Assembly: GCA_000320605.2 (NCBI GenBank)
Contig: KB445791.1
Span: 514,272 to 578,271 of the forward strand
Reading direction: 5' to 3'
Length of the DNA: 64,000 nt
From: Gelatoporia subvermispora B
Taxonomy: Eukaryota > Basidiomycota > Agaricomycetes > Polyporales > Gelatoporiaceae
Made by a program: the position numbers and the translations under genes. Below the pieces are notes generated by a model. The model was not told where the DNA came from. It saw only the letters and a program-made list of their open reading frames with translations, and searched no databases. Positions 12,165-23,306 of this stretch are shown here, piece after piece. Numbering within the stretch: the stretch's first letter is position 1; every line of letters starts with the position of its first letter.

Positions 12165-13484
12165 ATGGCCATTCCCATTAGTGCATCTCGCAGTGCGAGT
12201 TCAACATCTACCTCAAGTTCAAAGCGACGAGCATCTTCTAGTATGTCTAGTCATGACGCATTTATTGATGCCAAGCTCATGTTTCGTCAAGATACAAATA
12301 CTGTTGACGACGAGATTGTGATAGCGTACGTGATCCTATGAGCATATTGGCCGCACTGGTTCGCTTTAGCCATGTTGCAGTGTATTCGGGAGGTCAATGT
12401 CTGGGGCTGCAGAAGTAAGAGTCGCACTTTGAAGCACTGACTGTCCCCGATTAATTTCTGTCCTGCAGTTCTGCGAGGTCTTCAGCAAGCAATCGAATGA
12501 CGGCGAATGCGATTCTCTGCCTGAATTTGTTCCACGATCCTACGAGCCCTTCCTTATGGATGGCAGAAGTGTACGATTAGTTTGCGTCCCGGACCTAGAC
12601 AACATACGACCACTCGGGAACAACGCACGAGTCCTGATAGAACTTGCGAGCTTTCTCGTCTCTGAGTGGGTCAGATCATCACACTTCATTGACTCGTGCG
12701 TATATTGATGATCACGGTATATCCCAGACGTCGTGCGGGCCGGAGGCTCGCTGGCGCCATCTATACGCATCCCATCAGCGAGCGAGGGATTGGCGCATCC
12801 ACTCCTCGTCACATCTCTATGTTCCGCACGGTGTGCGGGAGTGATACCTCCGAGAATGTCGTTGTCGCAACGACGCAGTGGGACTGCATTGAGATTAATA
12901 AAGGCGCGCACTTCCACGAGCAGTGTCACCAGTACCTCTTCAAGATGCTCGTGGAAGAAGGTGCGGTGATCCTCAAGCACAATGATGGACTGGATTCCGC
13001 ACAGTCCATCGTGCGCCGCTTGATGAATATTCAGCCCAAGATGCTGCATCTCCAAGCAGAGTTGATGGAGCATGACAAATGTCTTGCGGATACCGACATC
13101 GGTCGGATTGTCAGCGAAGCAATCCAGGAACAAGTGGACAACAGGAGACGCCGAATCAAGGAGTCACAAGAGGAAATGTGCGACGTAGAGCAGGACCCAG
13201 GTCCTTCTAAATCCGTAGAGGAGGAAATCGCAAGCTCAAGGAGGAGAATATCAAAGTTGGAGGACGAGATCGTGCAGCTCGAGGAAGCGATCCAAGGTCT
13301 CGTCGAGTTCCGCGCGTCGGATTACAAACCGATGCCCAGAAAATCCGCTACGTTTTCTAGTACAGTCTCCATCCTTGACACACCATCCACTCCTCCCCAG
13401 AAGTCCCACCTTCGCATCATATTCCGTTTCCGACTTCTAATGGACTTCTTCCGCCGTATTTCCCATACCAGTCTCATTGAGTAG
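12165..13484 (+). CDS. AIG1-like pseudo-GTPase with degenerate P-loop, copy 1
   Basis: Exons 12165-12325, 12381-12414, 12469-12665, 12728-13484. The layout is that of the long AIG1-like GTPases, including the 34-nt exon that normally encodes Walker A, but here it encodes VFGRSMSGAAE: the Gly-Lys-Ser/Thr core is gone. The G3 motif DTPGFDD is replaced by VPDLDN. Downstream blocks are kept: GRRLAGAIYTHPISE, RHISMFRTVCGS, VVVATTQWDCIE, EEGAVILKHNDGLDSAQSIVRRLM, then a coiled coil (about residues 290-360). The Ser-rich N-terminus is about 50 residues. Prediction: a fold that is retained without normal nucleotide hydrolysis. Its closest relative in the window is 38845-39966. The frame is open through all exons, which argues against a simple pseudogene. 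Confidence 0.75.
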
Positions 13485-14471
13485 CCTCTATTGATATGTA
13501 ACACACACTGTATCAATGTCTGTGCTTTACGTTTCCAATACGCCGCTTCAGCACTGTATAGACATCATGTCCCGCTCAGGCGCCCAGAAGGAACTGCGAA
13601 CAAATATTTGCTACTAAAGCACATGATCTAGTTGGTCGCGATCCGCGACCAAGTCTCGCGCTTAGCTGTTAAACACGTGTTGAAATCGCCCTTCCGCTTT
13701 CCCGCTCTTAACGTTGGGGACGAAGCCAGTTTTCCCTCGCAAATGCACAGCTATCACGCGTTTATTCAAGTCTTTGGCTCATTCATAATTCGATGGATTG
13801 TTAGTATCGCCCCGAGAATGCTAGTAGAACGGTGAATCTACATTCCAGCTTGGCACTCATCTTAGCTCTATACCACCAGAGCAGCTCGGAGTAAGAGACA
13901 TTTGATATAACCGAATGCACTGCTGACCTGAATCGTATTCTGTAATTCCGCGGGCAGATCCTCATGGAGAGCAGTTTGAACGCCTGAATCGGCATAACGC
14001 CGCTATCATGTGCCGCTGGTGGAGCATTATCCCTGATCTACCTAGTCAACGATTTGCGGCACCGCATTTGGTTTCTTCAATTGGATACTTTGACTCGACA
14101 CCTCCGCTACTTTGTGCGCGCCGTGGTCAACGGAATATTTGAAAGAAAATTGGCACCCCGTCCGTGATCGGTTGCGCCTCGACTCTGGCATCGTATTGGT
14201 CTCCCAATGCTTCTCTTACTGGTACTGAGCGGGGACTCTCCGCATCAACGGTTCAGGGTGCATTTGTTCCCCAGCATTACCGTCCGACTGGGGTGCTTAC
14301 GCAGTTGTTTACGCAATGCGCAGAATTGGACTCGTCCAGAGTTGTTTGGCAGATGCCTGCAAAGAATGCATATAAAATATCGCCATGGATGACTGTTTCC
14401 ATCTCGTGCTGAGGCTTCTACTTGCCCTCACTGTTCGTTGAGCCGCATCAATACTCTCAGCTCGTCTTAGC
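13485..14471. other. Intergenic stretch
   Basis: About 1 kb between the pseudo-GTPase gene and the aldo-keto reductase gene. No supported gene or repeat. Confidence 0.5.
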
Positions 14472-16012
14472 ATGTCATTCTGGGACCTACCCCCTGAGCC
14501 CGCCACGAAGCTCGGTCGCCACCGTCAGCTATCTCCCCTGGCTGGCGTGCATGTCTCTCCTATCTGTCTCGGAGGTGGTGGCATTGGCTACAAATGGGCT
14601 AAGATCGGTATGGGCGAGATGAGCTGGGAGTCTAGCTACAAGCTGCTGGACGCGTTCTACAACGCTGGTGGCAACTTCATCGACACTGCGGTCAACTACG
14701 ATGATGGGGCATCAGAGCAGATAATCGGCGAGTGGATGGAGGAACGCGGTGTTCGGGATCAGATGGTCATTGCTACAAAGGTCAGGATCGCATTCTTTGC
14801 AAAGCATGTTAAGCCAAGGCTGTCTAGTGCTTCAGTATACGTCGAATTATAGGCGTGATGAGCCAATGAAACAGAGAACGCAGTTTGTTGGGAACAGCAT
14901 CAAAAACTTACACAACTCAATTGAAATGTCGCTCAAGAACTTGCGTACCACATATGTGGACATTTTGTACATCCACTGGGTAAACCTGTCCAGCACTCGT
15001 TGTCTCCGTAGTAGATCTTACACGTGACTACGCAGTGGGACTTCACCACGAGTGTGGAAGAGGTCATGAATGGCCTCCATCACCTGGTGGCCGCCGGCAA
15101 GGTCCTCTACCTGGTGAGTAGATAATGAGCACCTCGCCGTATGATTTACGTTCCTCAACATATTGGGAATCTAGGGTATATCGGACACACCGGCATGGAT
15201 TGTCGCAGATGCCAATCGATACGCGAAGCTCATGGGCAAGACTCCTTTCTCTATCTACCAGGGCGCCTGGAGCATTCTGCAACGCGACTTTGAAAGGGAG
15301 ATTGTTCCGATGGCGCGCCAATTGGGTACGTATATCCGCTGAATTTACGATGCTCACAACTGATACCGAACCTGATGCAGGCCTCGCCCTCGCTCCATGG
15401 AACGTTATGGCCGGCGGCAAAATTCGCACGGACGTAGAAGAGGAACGTAGACGCCAGACAGGGGAGAAAGGTATCATGCTACGATCTGAGCTATGCAACT
15501 AGTATTGAAGTCAACCGTTCAGGGCGCACATTATTCGATCCTAGATGGGAGCGTACCCCTGACGAGAAGAAGGTCTGTCAGGCGCTCGAAGCTGTCGCGC
15601 AGCAGGTCGGAGCAAAGAGCATTACGGCTGGTACGTGCGTTGTCTACACCCGGTGCGAGAAGCGATATCAACATGGCCTGTAGTTGCTATTGCCTACGTG
15701 ATGCATAAGACTCCTTACGTTTTCCCAATTGTCGGCGCACGCAAAGTCGAACAGCTGATGGCCAACCTCGAAGCTCTCGAGATCACTCTGACCGATGAGC
15801 AGATCAAATACCTCGAAAGCATCCTGTCATTTGAGCCGGGATTCCCGCACTACCTCTGCGTATGTGTGCGTTGCTAATAATTGTCGAAATGCTGACTAAG
15901 CGTGTTGCAGGGCGATGGCGCTGACTACCCGGGCCTCTACAAGCTTGCCGGTCACTTTGATAAGTGGCCGTTCCCTACGCCACTACGCCCGGTGGCTTCA
16001 GCCTCGAAGTGA
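14472..16012 (+). CDS. Aryl-alcohol-dehydrogenase-type aldo-keto reductase
   Basis: NADP-dependent reductase of the AKR9/AAD type, which interconverts aryl aldehydes and alcohols. Eight exons: 14472-14780, 14836-14979, 15036-15113, 15175-15325, 15381-15470, 15523-15630, 15684-15859, 15911-16012. Seen: N-terminal SPICLGGGGIGYKW, the catalytic Asp/Tyr region FIDTAVNYDDGASEQIIGEW, catalytic Lys in MVIATK, catalytic His in DILYIHW, strand GKVLYLGISDTPAW, GLALAPWNVMAGGK, and the cofactor-binding PIVGARKVEQLMANLEAL. All catalytic residues are present and the length (about 385 residues) fits the family. In white-rot fungi such enzymes act on lignin-derived aromatics; that role here is inference. A relic of the 3' end of such a gene lies at 17476-17570. 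Confidence 0.9.
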
Positions 16013-16131
16013 TCGTACTCCAGGGTACTCCTTTGGATGCGACAATAAGGGGAGATGCATCACTATGATTCATATACAATGTTTGAGCACGCTGCAACAT
16101 GCTGATGTTCGTCGGTCAATTGTGTGCTCCG

Positions 16132-17008
16132 TCAGTCCACCCGATGGGGTTCAATATCTCGCCCCAGAAAGCGAGAAATGATTCCCATAGCCGACTCAGG
16201 AGTATTGTAATGACGCTCCATCCGAGCTCCTGCCTCTATCATCTCCTTGAAGCATCCTGAGCGTAACTGAGCCTCGCGCGTCTTCGCTTTATCTTCGGGG
16301 ACGGCATCCCAATGGGTGGTTACAATGACAACTTTGCGTAGATCGGGTGGTGACTTGCAAGTTCCGCAAAGTTCTGAGAGCAACTCCAGATCGGGTGCTT
16401 TGAAATCGTTGTCGCTATCGTTGATGCTGTGAATCCAGATGACGCCTTCCCGCTGGCCACCTTCCTCCTCCCTTGCATATTGTACATAGAACATGGTTAG
16501 CTATCACTATGATATGCAGCCATGAGAGTTGCGTACGATATTCCGATGGCGCGAAACACCAGTTCTACGAAACGCTTTGTAATGATGGGATATCTTCCCC
16601 CGACGCCCCGTGAATCGACCAAAACAACGGTGCGGCTATTCACTCGAAAAGGAGTCGATGGTCCGATATTGATTGCCATGGTATGATCAGTTGGGATACA
16701 TATCCAAGGATCATTGTTCAGAAACTTGACGAACTGCAAGGCTGTTCAGTTCCTAGGACGGACAGAACCAAGTCCGGAACGCACCGACGACTTTCCGGAC
16801 ATTTCTTCTCCCAGAACACTAATGGATCATTTTCAAGTTAAATAAAATGCCCATCATGCATTGTAACATACCTGATGATTGCAGCTGGCTGCTCAATTGG
16901 AACTACCTGTGATGGAGAATTAACATCGCTCGGTGGCTTTGTAGAGACATCTAGCATGTTATGTACGCCGTTGGCACGCATTTGTCGGTCACCCGTGCCT
17001 TGCACCAT
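16132..17008 (-). CDS. Short AIG1-like GTPase (no coiled coil), copy 2
   Basis: Start at 17008 gives MVQGTGDRQMRANGVHNM and an open first exon ending PAAII(S). After an intron, the separate 34-nt exon encodes VLGEEMSGKSS, an intact Walker A GxxxxGKS. Then FVKFLNNDPW, VVLVDSRGVGG (G3-like DSRG), an intron, EEEGGQREGVIWIHSIND, KVVIVTTHWDAVP (G4 position), REAQLRSGCFKEMIEAGARMERHYNTPESAMGIISRFLG and a stop at 16132. It is the sister of 10075-10854 by block order and by ending directly after the G domain. The gene is convergent with the aldo-keto reductase (119 bp between stops). Its upstream region is duplicated at 21687-22170. Confidence 0.72.
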
Positions 17009-17455
17009 ATTGCACATTGACGGGATGTGTATGCTGGGGCCGAGAGCTTTGATATATGAGAATCACGGAGTCTTGCGCATCAAGTGATGAAGTCTTGAGT
17101 TTTATATACTCTGGAAGGGTACGATCTAAGCAGCATTGTGGCTTTCCGCCCCGCTTTGTCATACCAGCAGCGACAATCACAAGGATTGAACCCACCGAAG
17201 ATCAAAGCAGAGCGCTGCAAAGTTATTCGAACAATGACTTTTGAGCACAAGGCCATCGTTCGCACGTATGATTGCACCGACTACTTGTCGCGTAACCCTG
17301 AGCTAGATGGTCGCATTAACTCTCATGAATGCTGGGCGATAACAGCCCAAAGATCAGCAAGTCACATAGGGGTTGTTTGTCAAGGCCGGTAGTTAGGGCT
17401 AGCGTTAGCGTTTCAGGATCACAGAGAGATGTGGTCGGTGTGCCTGAGCACTTAC
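17005..17455. repeat. Diverged duplicated segment, copy A
   Basis: Begins at the start codon of the short GTPase and covers its upstream region. It aligns by eye with 21687-22170: shared words include caccatattgcacattgac, tacgatctaagcagc, gctagcgttagc/gatagcgttagc, with many substitutions and small indels between. Most likely an old segmental duplication of a promoter region. Confidence 0.6.
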
Positions 17456-17475
17456 AGGGAGGCCAATCATCTGAA

Positions 17476-17570
17476 CAAGTGCTCGTTCCAAACACCACTG
17501 CACCCGATGGTTTCAGCCTGAAGTAATTGTAATTTATGGTAGACTCCGGTGGATACGACAATAAGGAGAA
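17476..17570 (+). pseudogene. Relic of an aldo-keto reductase 3' end
   Basis: The stretch aagtgctcgttccaaacacc and onward matches the last coding part of the reductase at 15961-16012 and about 50 bp of its 3' flank (shared cagcct...gaagt and gacaataagg...gagat/gaaat). Only the final codons and downstream flank remain. With the duplicated GTPase promoter next to it, it points to a former tandem [reductase-GTPase] block. Confidence 0.55.
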
Positions 17571-17618
17571 ATACATGGCGGTGGTTCCTGGCCATCAGGA
17601 AAATCTAACATTTACTTT

Positions 17619-17720
17619 GGCGCCGCTTTTCCTGCTTTGGGCTATCAAAGCAGAAAAAGCGGGAAAGTCTCAATCCCAGTGGACTGGGATCTTCCCACTT
17701 TCACCGCTTTTGGCGCGCTT
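17619..17720. repeat. Fold-back sequence with nested inverted repeats
   Basis: Two adjacent hairpins: ccgcttttcctgctttg (from about 17622) against caaagcagaaaaagcgg, and atcccagt (17673-17680) against actgggat (17683-17690), the second enclosed by gaaagt/actttc. May be the remnant of a fold-back or MITE-like element; no clear target-site duplication seen. Confidence 0.5.
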
Positions 17721-18478
17721 ATCGACCACGAAAGACGTGAAAGCAGGAACAGCAAAATCGAGATTTAGTGCTATCGCATCGATTTCGTGGCACCAACGAG
17801 CAACACGATTAGAAGGAACTCGGCGCGATATCACCTAGCCTCATGTGATGCGTGCTTCGACCCTATATTGCACTTCGGTGCTGATGTACCAAGCTCGCTC
17901 GAAAGGGCCCTAGCGTCATTGGAGATGCCGTAGGTACACGTCATCACAAGGGCAGTTGGGAGACACAGGAAGCAGACTCTCCCCAGAGATACGAGGGCTG
18001 GAAGAGACGTTCGTGAGTCGCGGATATGCCGCTTTTGATGCATCAGCACTATAGCCCGATTTTCTCCCGCCTCGATGGCGGAAACAGGTCAAGTTATGTG
18101 CACGCAACATTTATGGATTTAATATAGGTCGGTATTCATCACGGGTACAGAGTAACTTTGGGGCACATGCCTCAAAGGCCCATAATTCGAGACATGCGGC
18201 ATAAATCATAGCGCGTCAAGCATTCTGCCGTGATCGTGACGCGCAATTTAGTACAAGTAGGGTAGCTGTACTCCGAGGTCACGATTCCCGCCGCCTATCG
18301 TCCATAACGCAGATAATGGTGTGATACAGCGAGTGACCAGCCATTGAGTACAGAAGCGCGGCTAGACATGCTAAGCAGAGAGGATAGGAAGAATCGAGTG
18401 CAAGAGACAAAACACCTAAGCAGTCGAAAACATTCTGCATGAGTGCAGTAAGAAGAGAGAACTGCGTGCCGTAGGAGC
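17721..18478. other. Intergenic stretch
   Basis: No gene supported. Sequence between the fold-back element and the 3' end of the minus-strand hydrolase gene. Confidence 0.5.
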
Positions 18479-20414
18479 TCAAGATCGTTTCATGGTGACT
18501 TCGACGGACGGTACATGAAGAGTGCGCGAGCTGCCCTCGCTAGTGAAGTAAATCAGGTTGATGGGAGCCTCGTTGCGCAGTCCCCATATGTCTTGACCAT
18601 TCCAGTATGGATAACAACCCATGTGCTTCTCTCCGTTGTACCCAGGAAGCCCGGTATCCAGGCTGCCATTCTGCGTGAGCAAACCTCAGACAGCTGAAGG
18701 AGAGGTACAATTCCACGTACCGCAGTTCGTCCCGTCTCTCAGAGGATCTTAGCGCCAGTCTTCCAGGGGAATGGAATATTTGGAGCACATCCGTCCCATT
18801 GAGTACGAACTTGTCGATGTACAGCGTACCCTTCTCGACTAGGATATGTGCAGAGCTCCGGCCGTCCGGACTGCTCCAGGTACCAGAGTACAGCCTTTGC
18901 GAGTAGTCTGCGAGCACCTTATCCATGAACGGCTGCATTATATCAAATATGTCGTAGGCAAGCTTGGCCGCGTCCGGGTAGTGTCCACCCATAAGCACTG
19001 AAACGCCGTAGGATGTGCCCGGATGAATTGCGATAGCTGAGTGGAAGCCAACCATTGCGCCGACTTAGGAACTCAGAGTGAGTACGAGAGATTCGCACAT
19101 AGAAATCCTGATAGCTCACGTTTCCAATAAACCCTGCGAAGTCGATCGTTCGAGTCTCTGGCTTTGATGATCTCCCAGATAAAGCCGATTTCCGTCCAAT
19201 CGTCCTCCTCGAAACTGTGTACGGGCTGCAACCACTTGTCCATTGAGTAGCGCGTCAAAAGGCTCCTGGGATGGCCCGGGTCAAGCAAGGTTTGAAGCAG
19301 GATGACTGAATCGTGAAGAGACATGAATTGGCCTGCAGCGGGGTTCATCGCGTCAAGGAAGTCCTGGTCCTACAGAACAGCTGAGCACACAAGTCGATTA
19401 AGGCGTGCGGACAGGACTCACTGCAACCTCAGGGCCCAAGGATGGAACAACGATGAGATTCTTGTTCTGGTCTGTGGTCAGGAAGTGGCTACCATTGAGG
19501 CCCAGGGGATCGAAGATGTCGCGCTTGAGCAATGCCGCGTATGTATCGGGCTCCTGAGAAGGGTTTTTGCTCGCCATGCGGTTGGCGGCAACAAGAGCAA
19601 CACCCAATAATCCAGTGGCCGAGTTTGAATACGCAGGGTACGAAAAAGGTGGCGATGTCAGGCGATGCTTCGCGATCGCCCTGAACAGGGAAGCATGGTC
19701 AGGGAATGGGAGGCCATTGCTAGGCGGAGGTCCACCACCGCGCATGTCGTGCGGCCAATCCGAGACGGTGCCTGGAGGCCAATCTCTCCCCATGCCGGAC
19801 ATGTGCGTGGCCATGTCGAAAAGCGTGATGGGTGCATTGCTCAGAGGCACTTCCGGGTGGTTTGAATGGAATCCATCGAGGCGATACGACATGCCAGGGA
19901 AGAACTTGGTGATGCGATCGTCCCTAGAGTGCGGTGTTCACATTAGGGCTAGCCTTGGATCGACTCCGACTACGGAAGCTCACCATGACAAGGCCCCTCG
20001 CTGAGCGAGAATGTGGCCCTCAAGGACAATCAGAAGCTTGGAAACCGAGGCGATCCTATAGGAAGAGTGACTGTTGGTCGCTGGGGAAATGGCGGACTCG
20101 TTGCCCCGCATGACACCAAAGTTCTTCTCATAGAGTGGCTCCTTGGAAGTCACAATTGCGACTGAGAGACTGTCGATGTCGCCCTTTTCAAACCTCTTCG
20201 AGAGGTACTCATTGACCAGGCGGGTCGCATCGCGCATCAAGGGATGATCTGCAGGCGGGGGAGTCTCGACGAAGAGCTTGGGGAGAAACGGTCTACAGCT
20301 GAACCTCTCCGAACCCTCAATCCGGCCAGGCTTGCCCCCGAGGTATTGCGAATACAACGTACTGGAGGCGACGCCCGCCAGCAGCATGAGCAAGGACTGC
20401 ATGACGGGAGTCAT
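18479..20414 (-). CDS. Serine beta-lactamase-like hydrolase (PF00144 type)
   Basis: Serine hydrolase of the beta-lactamase/penicillin-binding-protein fold, likely an esterase or peptidase in fungi. Start at 20414 gives MTPVMQSLLMLLAGVASSTL, a signal peptide or anchor; an in-frame upstream Met exists at 20465. Seen in order: VNEYLSKRF, LSVAIVTSKEPLYEKNFG, the catalytic SxxK motif in SYRIASVSKLL, then after an intron FPGMSYRLDGF, ITLFDMATHMSG, YPAYSNSATGLLG (YxN motif), LLKRDIFDPLGLNGSHF, an intron, NPAAGQFMSLHDSVILLQTLL, an intron, VGFHSAIAIHPGTSYGVSVLMGG and a C-terminal lipocalin-like region ending at 18479. At least four introns are needed, including one near 18690. Both catalytic motifs are intact. 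The substrate is unknown; resistance to beta-lactams should not be assumed. Confidence 0.83.
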
Positions 20415-20940
20415 GGCGAATTCGTCAGCTGAGGCAGCAGTCGCCTGAACAGCAGCGTGATGCAAGCGCGCCCACTGTACTTATGGGTGAGGCAGCGCCG
20501 ACGGGTCCGGCGAGTCTTGTTTCGGACGAGCATCACAGAAGCTAGCTGAGAACGCGGAGGACGGAAGACATGATGCGAAACTGATCAGTGTGGCCCCCTG
20601 AGTCGAGCGTGAGAAGCACCATTCGAAATTTCGAATACCATGCTTGCAGGCTCCTGCCCCGCCCAGTGACGCTATATATAGGCAACTACCGAGACACATC
20701 CCGCGATGCTGCTCATAAGCGCATAGCAGGCTCCTGGCCAGACACATATCAGCGTGTGCGACTGTGCTACCGCGTCGACTGCGCGGGCGCGTGCACGTCT
20801 CGATGCCGGGTCTGACGACAGTGATTTCAGCGCACATCTTGGGCCCGAGATGTTGAGGTCCCTGCACAAATGCAGTTTGCTAAAAGTGCTACTGCAACTC
20901 CCATGACATATCAGAATCTACCAAAATGTGCGGCACTCAC
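20415..20940. other. Intergenic stretch
   Basis: 5' flank of the hydrolase gene. Contains tatatata-like tracts near 20670. No gene supported. Confidence 0.45.
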
Positions 20941-21694
20941 CTAGGTCCTCACACGAACCCTCGGCAGGAGTGTCCGCGATCGTAACCACGGCGGCGAAGA
21001 GCACGAACAGCTGAAGAATGCGGCGCGTATCGTAGTACAGTGCTTTGCATATGAGATTACACTCGCGTCCCGCGCGCGTGTGTTTGGTCCGGCCAAATAG
21101 ATACCATACTGGGAAGCTGTGGCTGAAGGCGCTTCATTACCTACTGGCGTACGGTCATCGACTCGCCGCTATGTCAGGCCCCTGCCTCTCCGCTGAGATG
21201 CGTAGGTCTGTCGTTTGTTGGCGCGGCAACCACTACATACTAGTGGAATGAATCACAGAACCAGCGAGCTGCTAAAAGGAAGATGTGAGTCAATGTTTCA
21301 AAGCGCTATCGCGATCAGGCCTCAGGGCGTCCCCTCGCGGCCGCCTTCGAAGCTTTAGTACGGAAGATTTTGACTACATCTATTTGTTACTCGAACAAAA
21401 TTGAGTCTTGTATTCCAACGAGCTACAAGACACCTCATGAGCAGCTTTATCGGCGAGTAGATATTCAAGCACTGATATAGCGTGGAAGCGCCCTTAGCCA
21501 TAGCTTCCAAATATGGTATCTATTTGGCCGGACCAAACGCGCGCGCGTGAGTGTAACTTTCTCATATGCAAAGCACTGTAGCGTGTTGCTCTCCGTTGAT
21601 CCCGGGTGTCTTGAAGGCGCGATGGGCTTTCTGCCTTCACGAGCCCTAGGAAACGGTAGAGTCGCTTGCAGTGGCTGAGAAGCCTAGACACCAT
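20941..21694 (-). pseudogene. Small open frame interrupted by a MITE
   Basis: From ATG at 21694 the minus strand reads MVSRLLSHCKRLYRFLGLV... to the MITE edge at 21579. If the MITE and one TA copy are removed, the frame continues without a stop through a hydrophobic segment (RRILQLFVLFAAVVTIAD) to a consensus donor GTGAGT at 20940. About 70 codons in total. No family recognised. It may be the N-terminus of a small membrane protein gene disabled by the insertion, or chance. Confidence 0.35.
21038..21578. mobile_element. MITE with long terminal inverted repeats, copy 1
   Basis: 541-bp element. The left end starts cagtgctttgcatatgag and the right end is its inverse complement; similarity between the ends extends about 100 bp (shared tttggtccggccaaatagat and further, with small indels). 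TA dinucleotides flank it at 21036-21037 and 21579-21580, consistent with a TA target-site duplication of the Tc1/mariner type. No transposase frame inside, so non-autonomous. Confidence 0.8.
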
Positions 21695-22170
21695 ATTGCA
21701 CATTGACCGCATGCTTCTTATGCTGAAGTCGAGGTAGGTCTTCGATATGTGATATCTATGGATTATCACACTCAAAGCAGTGAAATCTTGATTTATGTAC
21801 CTGAAGGGGACGATCTAAGCAGCGCTGTGGCGTTCTGTCTCGTATTGTCATGCCATCAACGACAACTACAAGGCGACCCGCCGGACATCCAAGCAGGGTC
21901 TACAAGGATGGGACAATCAATAAAGCAATAAGAGCAATAAGTGAAAGCACAAAAGCACCATTCGCACTTACCATTAACTGTGATTCTGCCAACTCCAGAT
22001 TGCGTGAGCGCCTGAGGCAAGTGGCTGCTACTCATTTCTGTCAGGAATGTTAGGCAGTATCAGCTCAAAAATCAATAAGCGACGTAGAGATTGCTCGAGA
22101 AGAATCGCGCGAAATCCCGGGATAGCGTTAGCTTTTCGGGCCCCCGCAGAGATACGATCGATATGTGTAC
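21687..22170. repeat. Diverged duplicated segment, copy B
   Basis: Second copy of the segment at 17005-17455. Starts with caccatattgcacattgac and keeps the same block order (gacgatctaagcagc, gatagcgttagc). Here the segment is next to a different short open frame rather than the short GTPase. Confidence 0.6.
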
Positions 22171-23306
22171 GCACATCACAAGATGGCTGCGCACGAAGAA
22201 AGCCGTTGACAACCCATTTACATCGGCGTCACAATCTCAAACACTATACTCCTCTTCTTGAAATCTTGTTGCGTGTCTCATACCGTTCGAAATCCCGCGG
22301 ATAACCAGACCAATCTGAGATAGTCCTGTCTGATGCGAAGTTCTGCGAATCCCAACAAAATAGGTATCCTCCAACGTGAGCTCGACTGATTTGACATGAT
22401 CAGAGGTTCAGGGATACTGCACTATAACTCCAACTCGCGAAGTTGGCACATAATACGCTCCTGTTTGAGGTGATTGGCATGAACATGTACGAAGAAGCGA
22501 CTCGCATGCTATTTGCAGAGTTTCTTCCATAAGCTTCCCTCCTACACAAACAAGGACAAATTGGTGCCGAGTCGGGAGTTACCAGGCGGCTGATTATGAT
22601 CATGAAGACCCGTCTGACTGTCTGCTCTTCCCGGCTTCATACATGCGCACGCCTCATGTTTCTCGCTACGATGAGAACTTGAGCCGCAGGAAGCTACATG
22701 AGCATGTGCACCATCCGGGATCTACCATGCCTGCCTCATGCAAACGGCCTCGTGCTTCCTGAGTACATCCATACGTTACGCGGCAAGTTCGAAGAACTCT
22801 ACTTCAGATCATGTATGCGTAGCTCGCACGTTCAATGAGGTGTTCTACTCGTGAAAAGCGACGGTTACCCTGCCTGCGGCACAGCATTACAAGTGACACC
22901 TCCTCGAGGACTAGCCAATGTAGCCTCTCCGAGCTGAAAACGTGAAATTCGATGCGGAACAAGTAACACCATACACCGCCAGCGCTCTTGAGCACCCTAT
23001 TATGAACATACGTCCTTTTTGTGTGGACGGCCCGGACGGAGAAAGGCCCGCTGCGCTGACTCGTGGATCAGGGACCTCATTCATATTCTCACCGACGCCC
23101 AACGTCCGCTGGCGAGCTCTCCCTTACTTCAGGAAGCCCACATTGACCGGCCGTGCCCTCCACACGCGTACAGGAAGACTGGAGCAACATGTCTAGTGGT
23201 GTTCGCGCTCACGGTTCGGAAAGTGGACACAGTGGTCGGGCAAAAGAGGGTCGCCCATCACGTCGTGCGTTTTATCGTTCGAGTGCATACCTGAGCTCGA
23301 CTGAGT
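22171..23306. other. Intergenic stretch
   Basis: About 1.1 kb with no gene I can support. Open frames around 22940-23290 have no domain and overlap on both strands. The end is the promoter side of the next GTPase gene. Confidence 0.45.
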
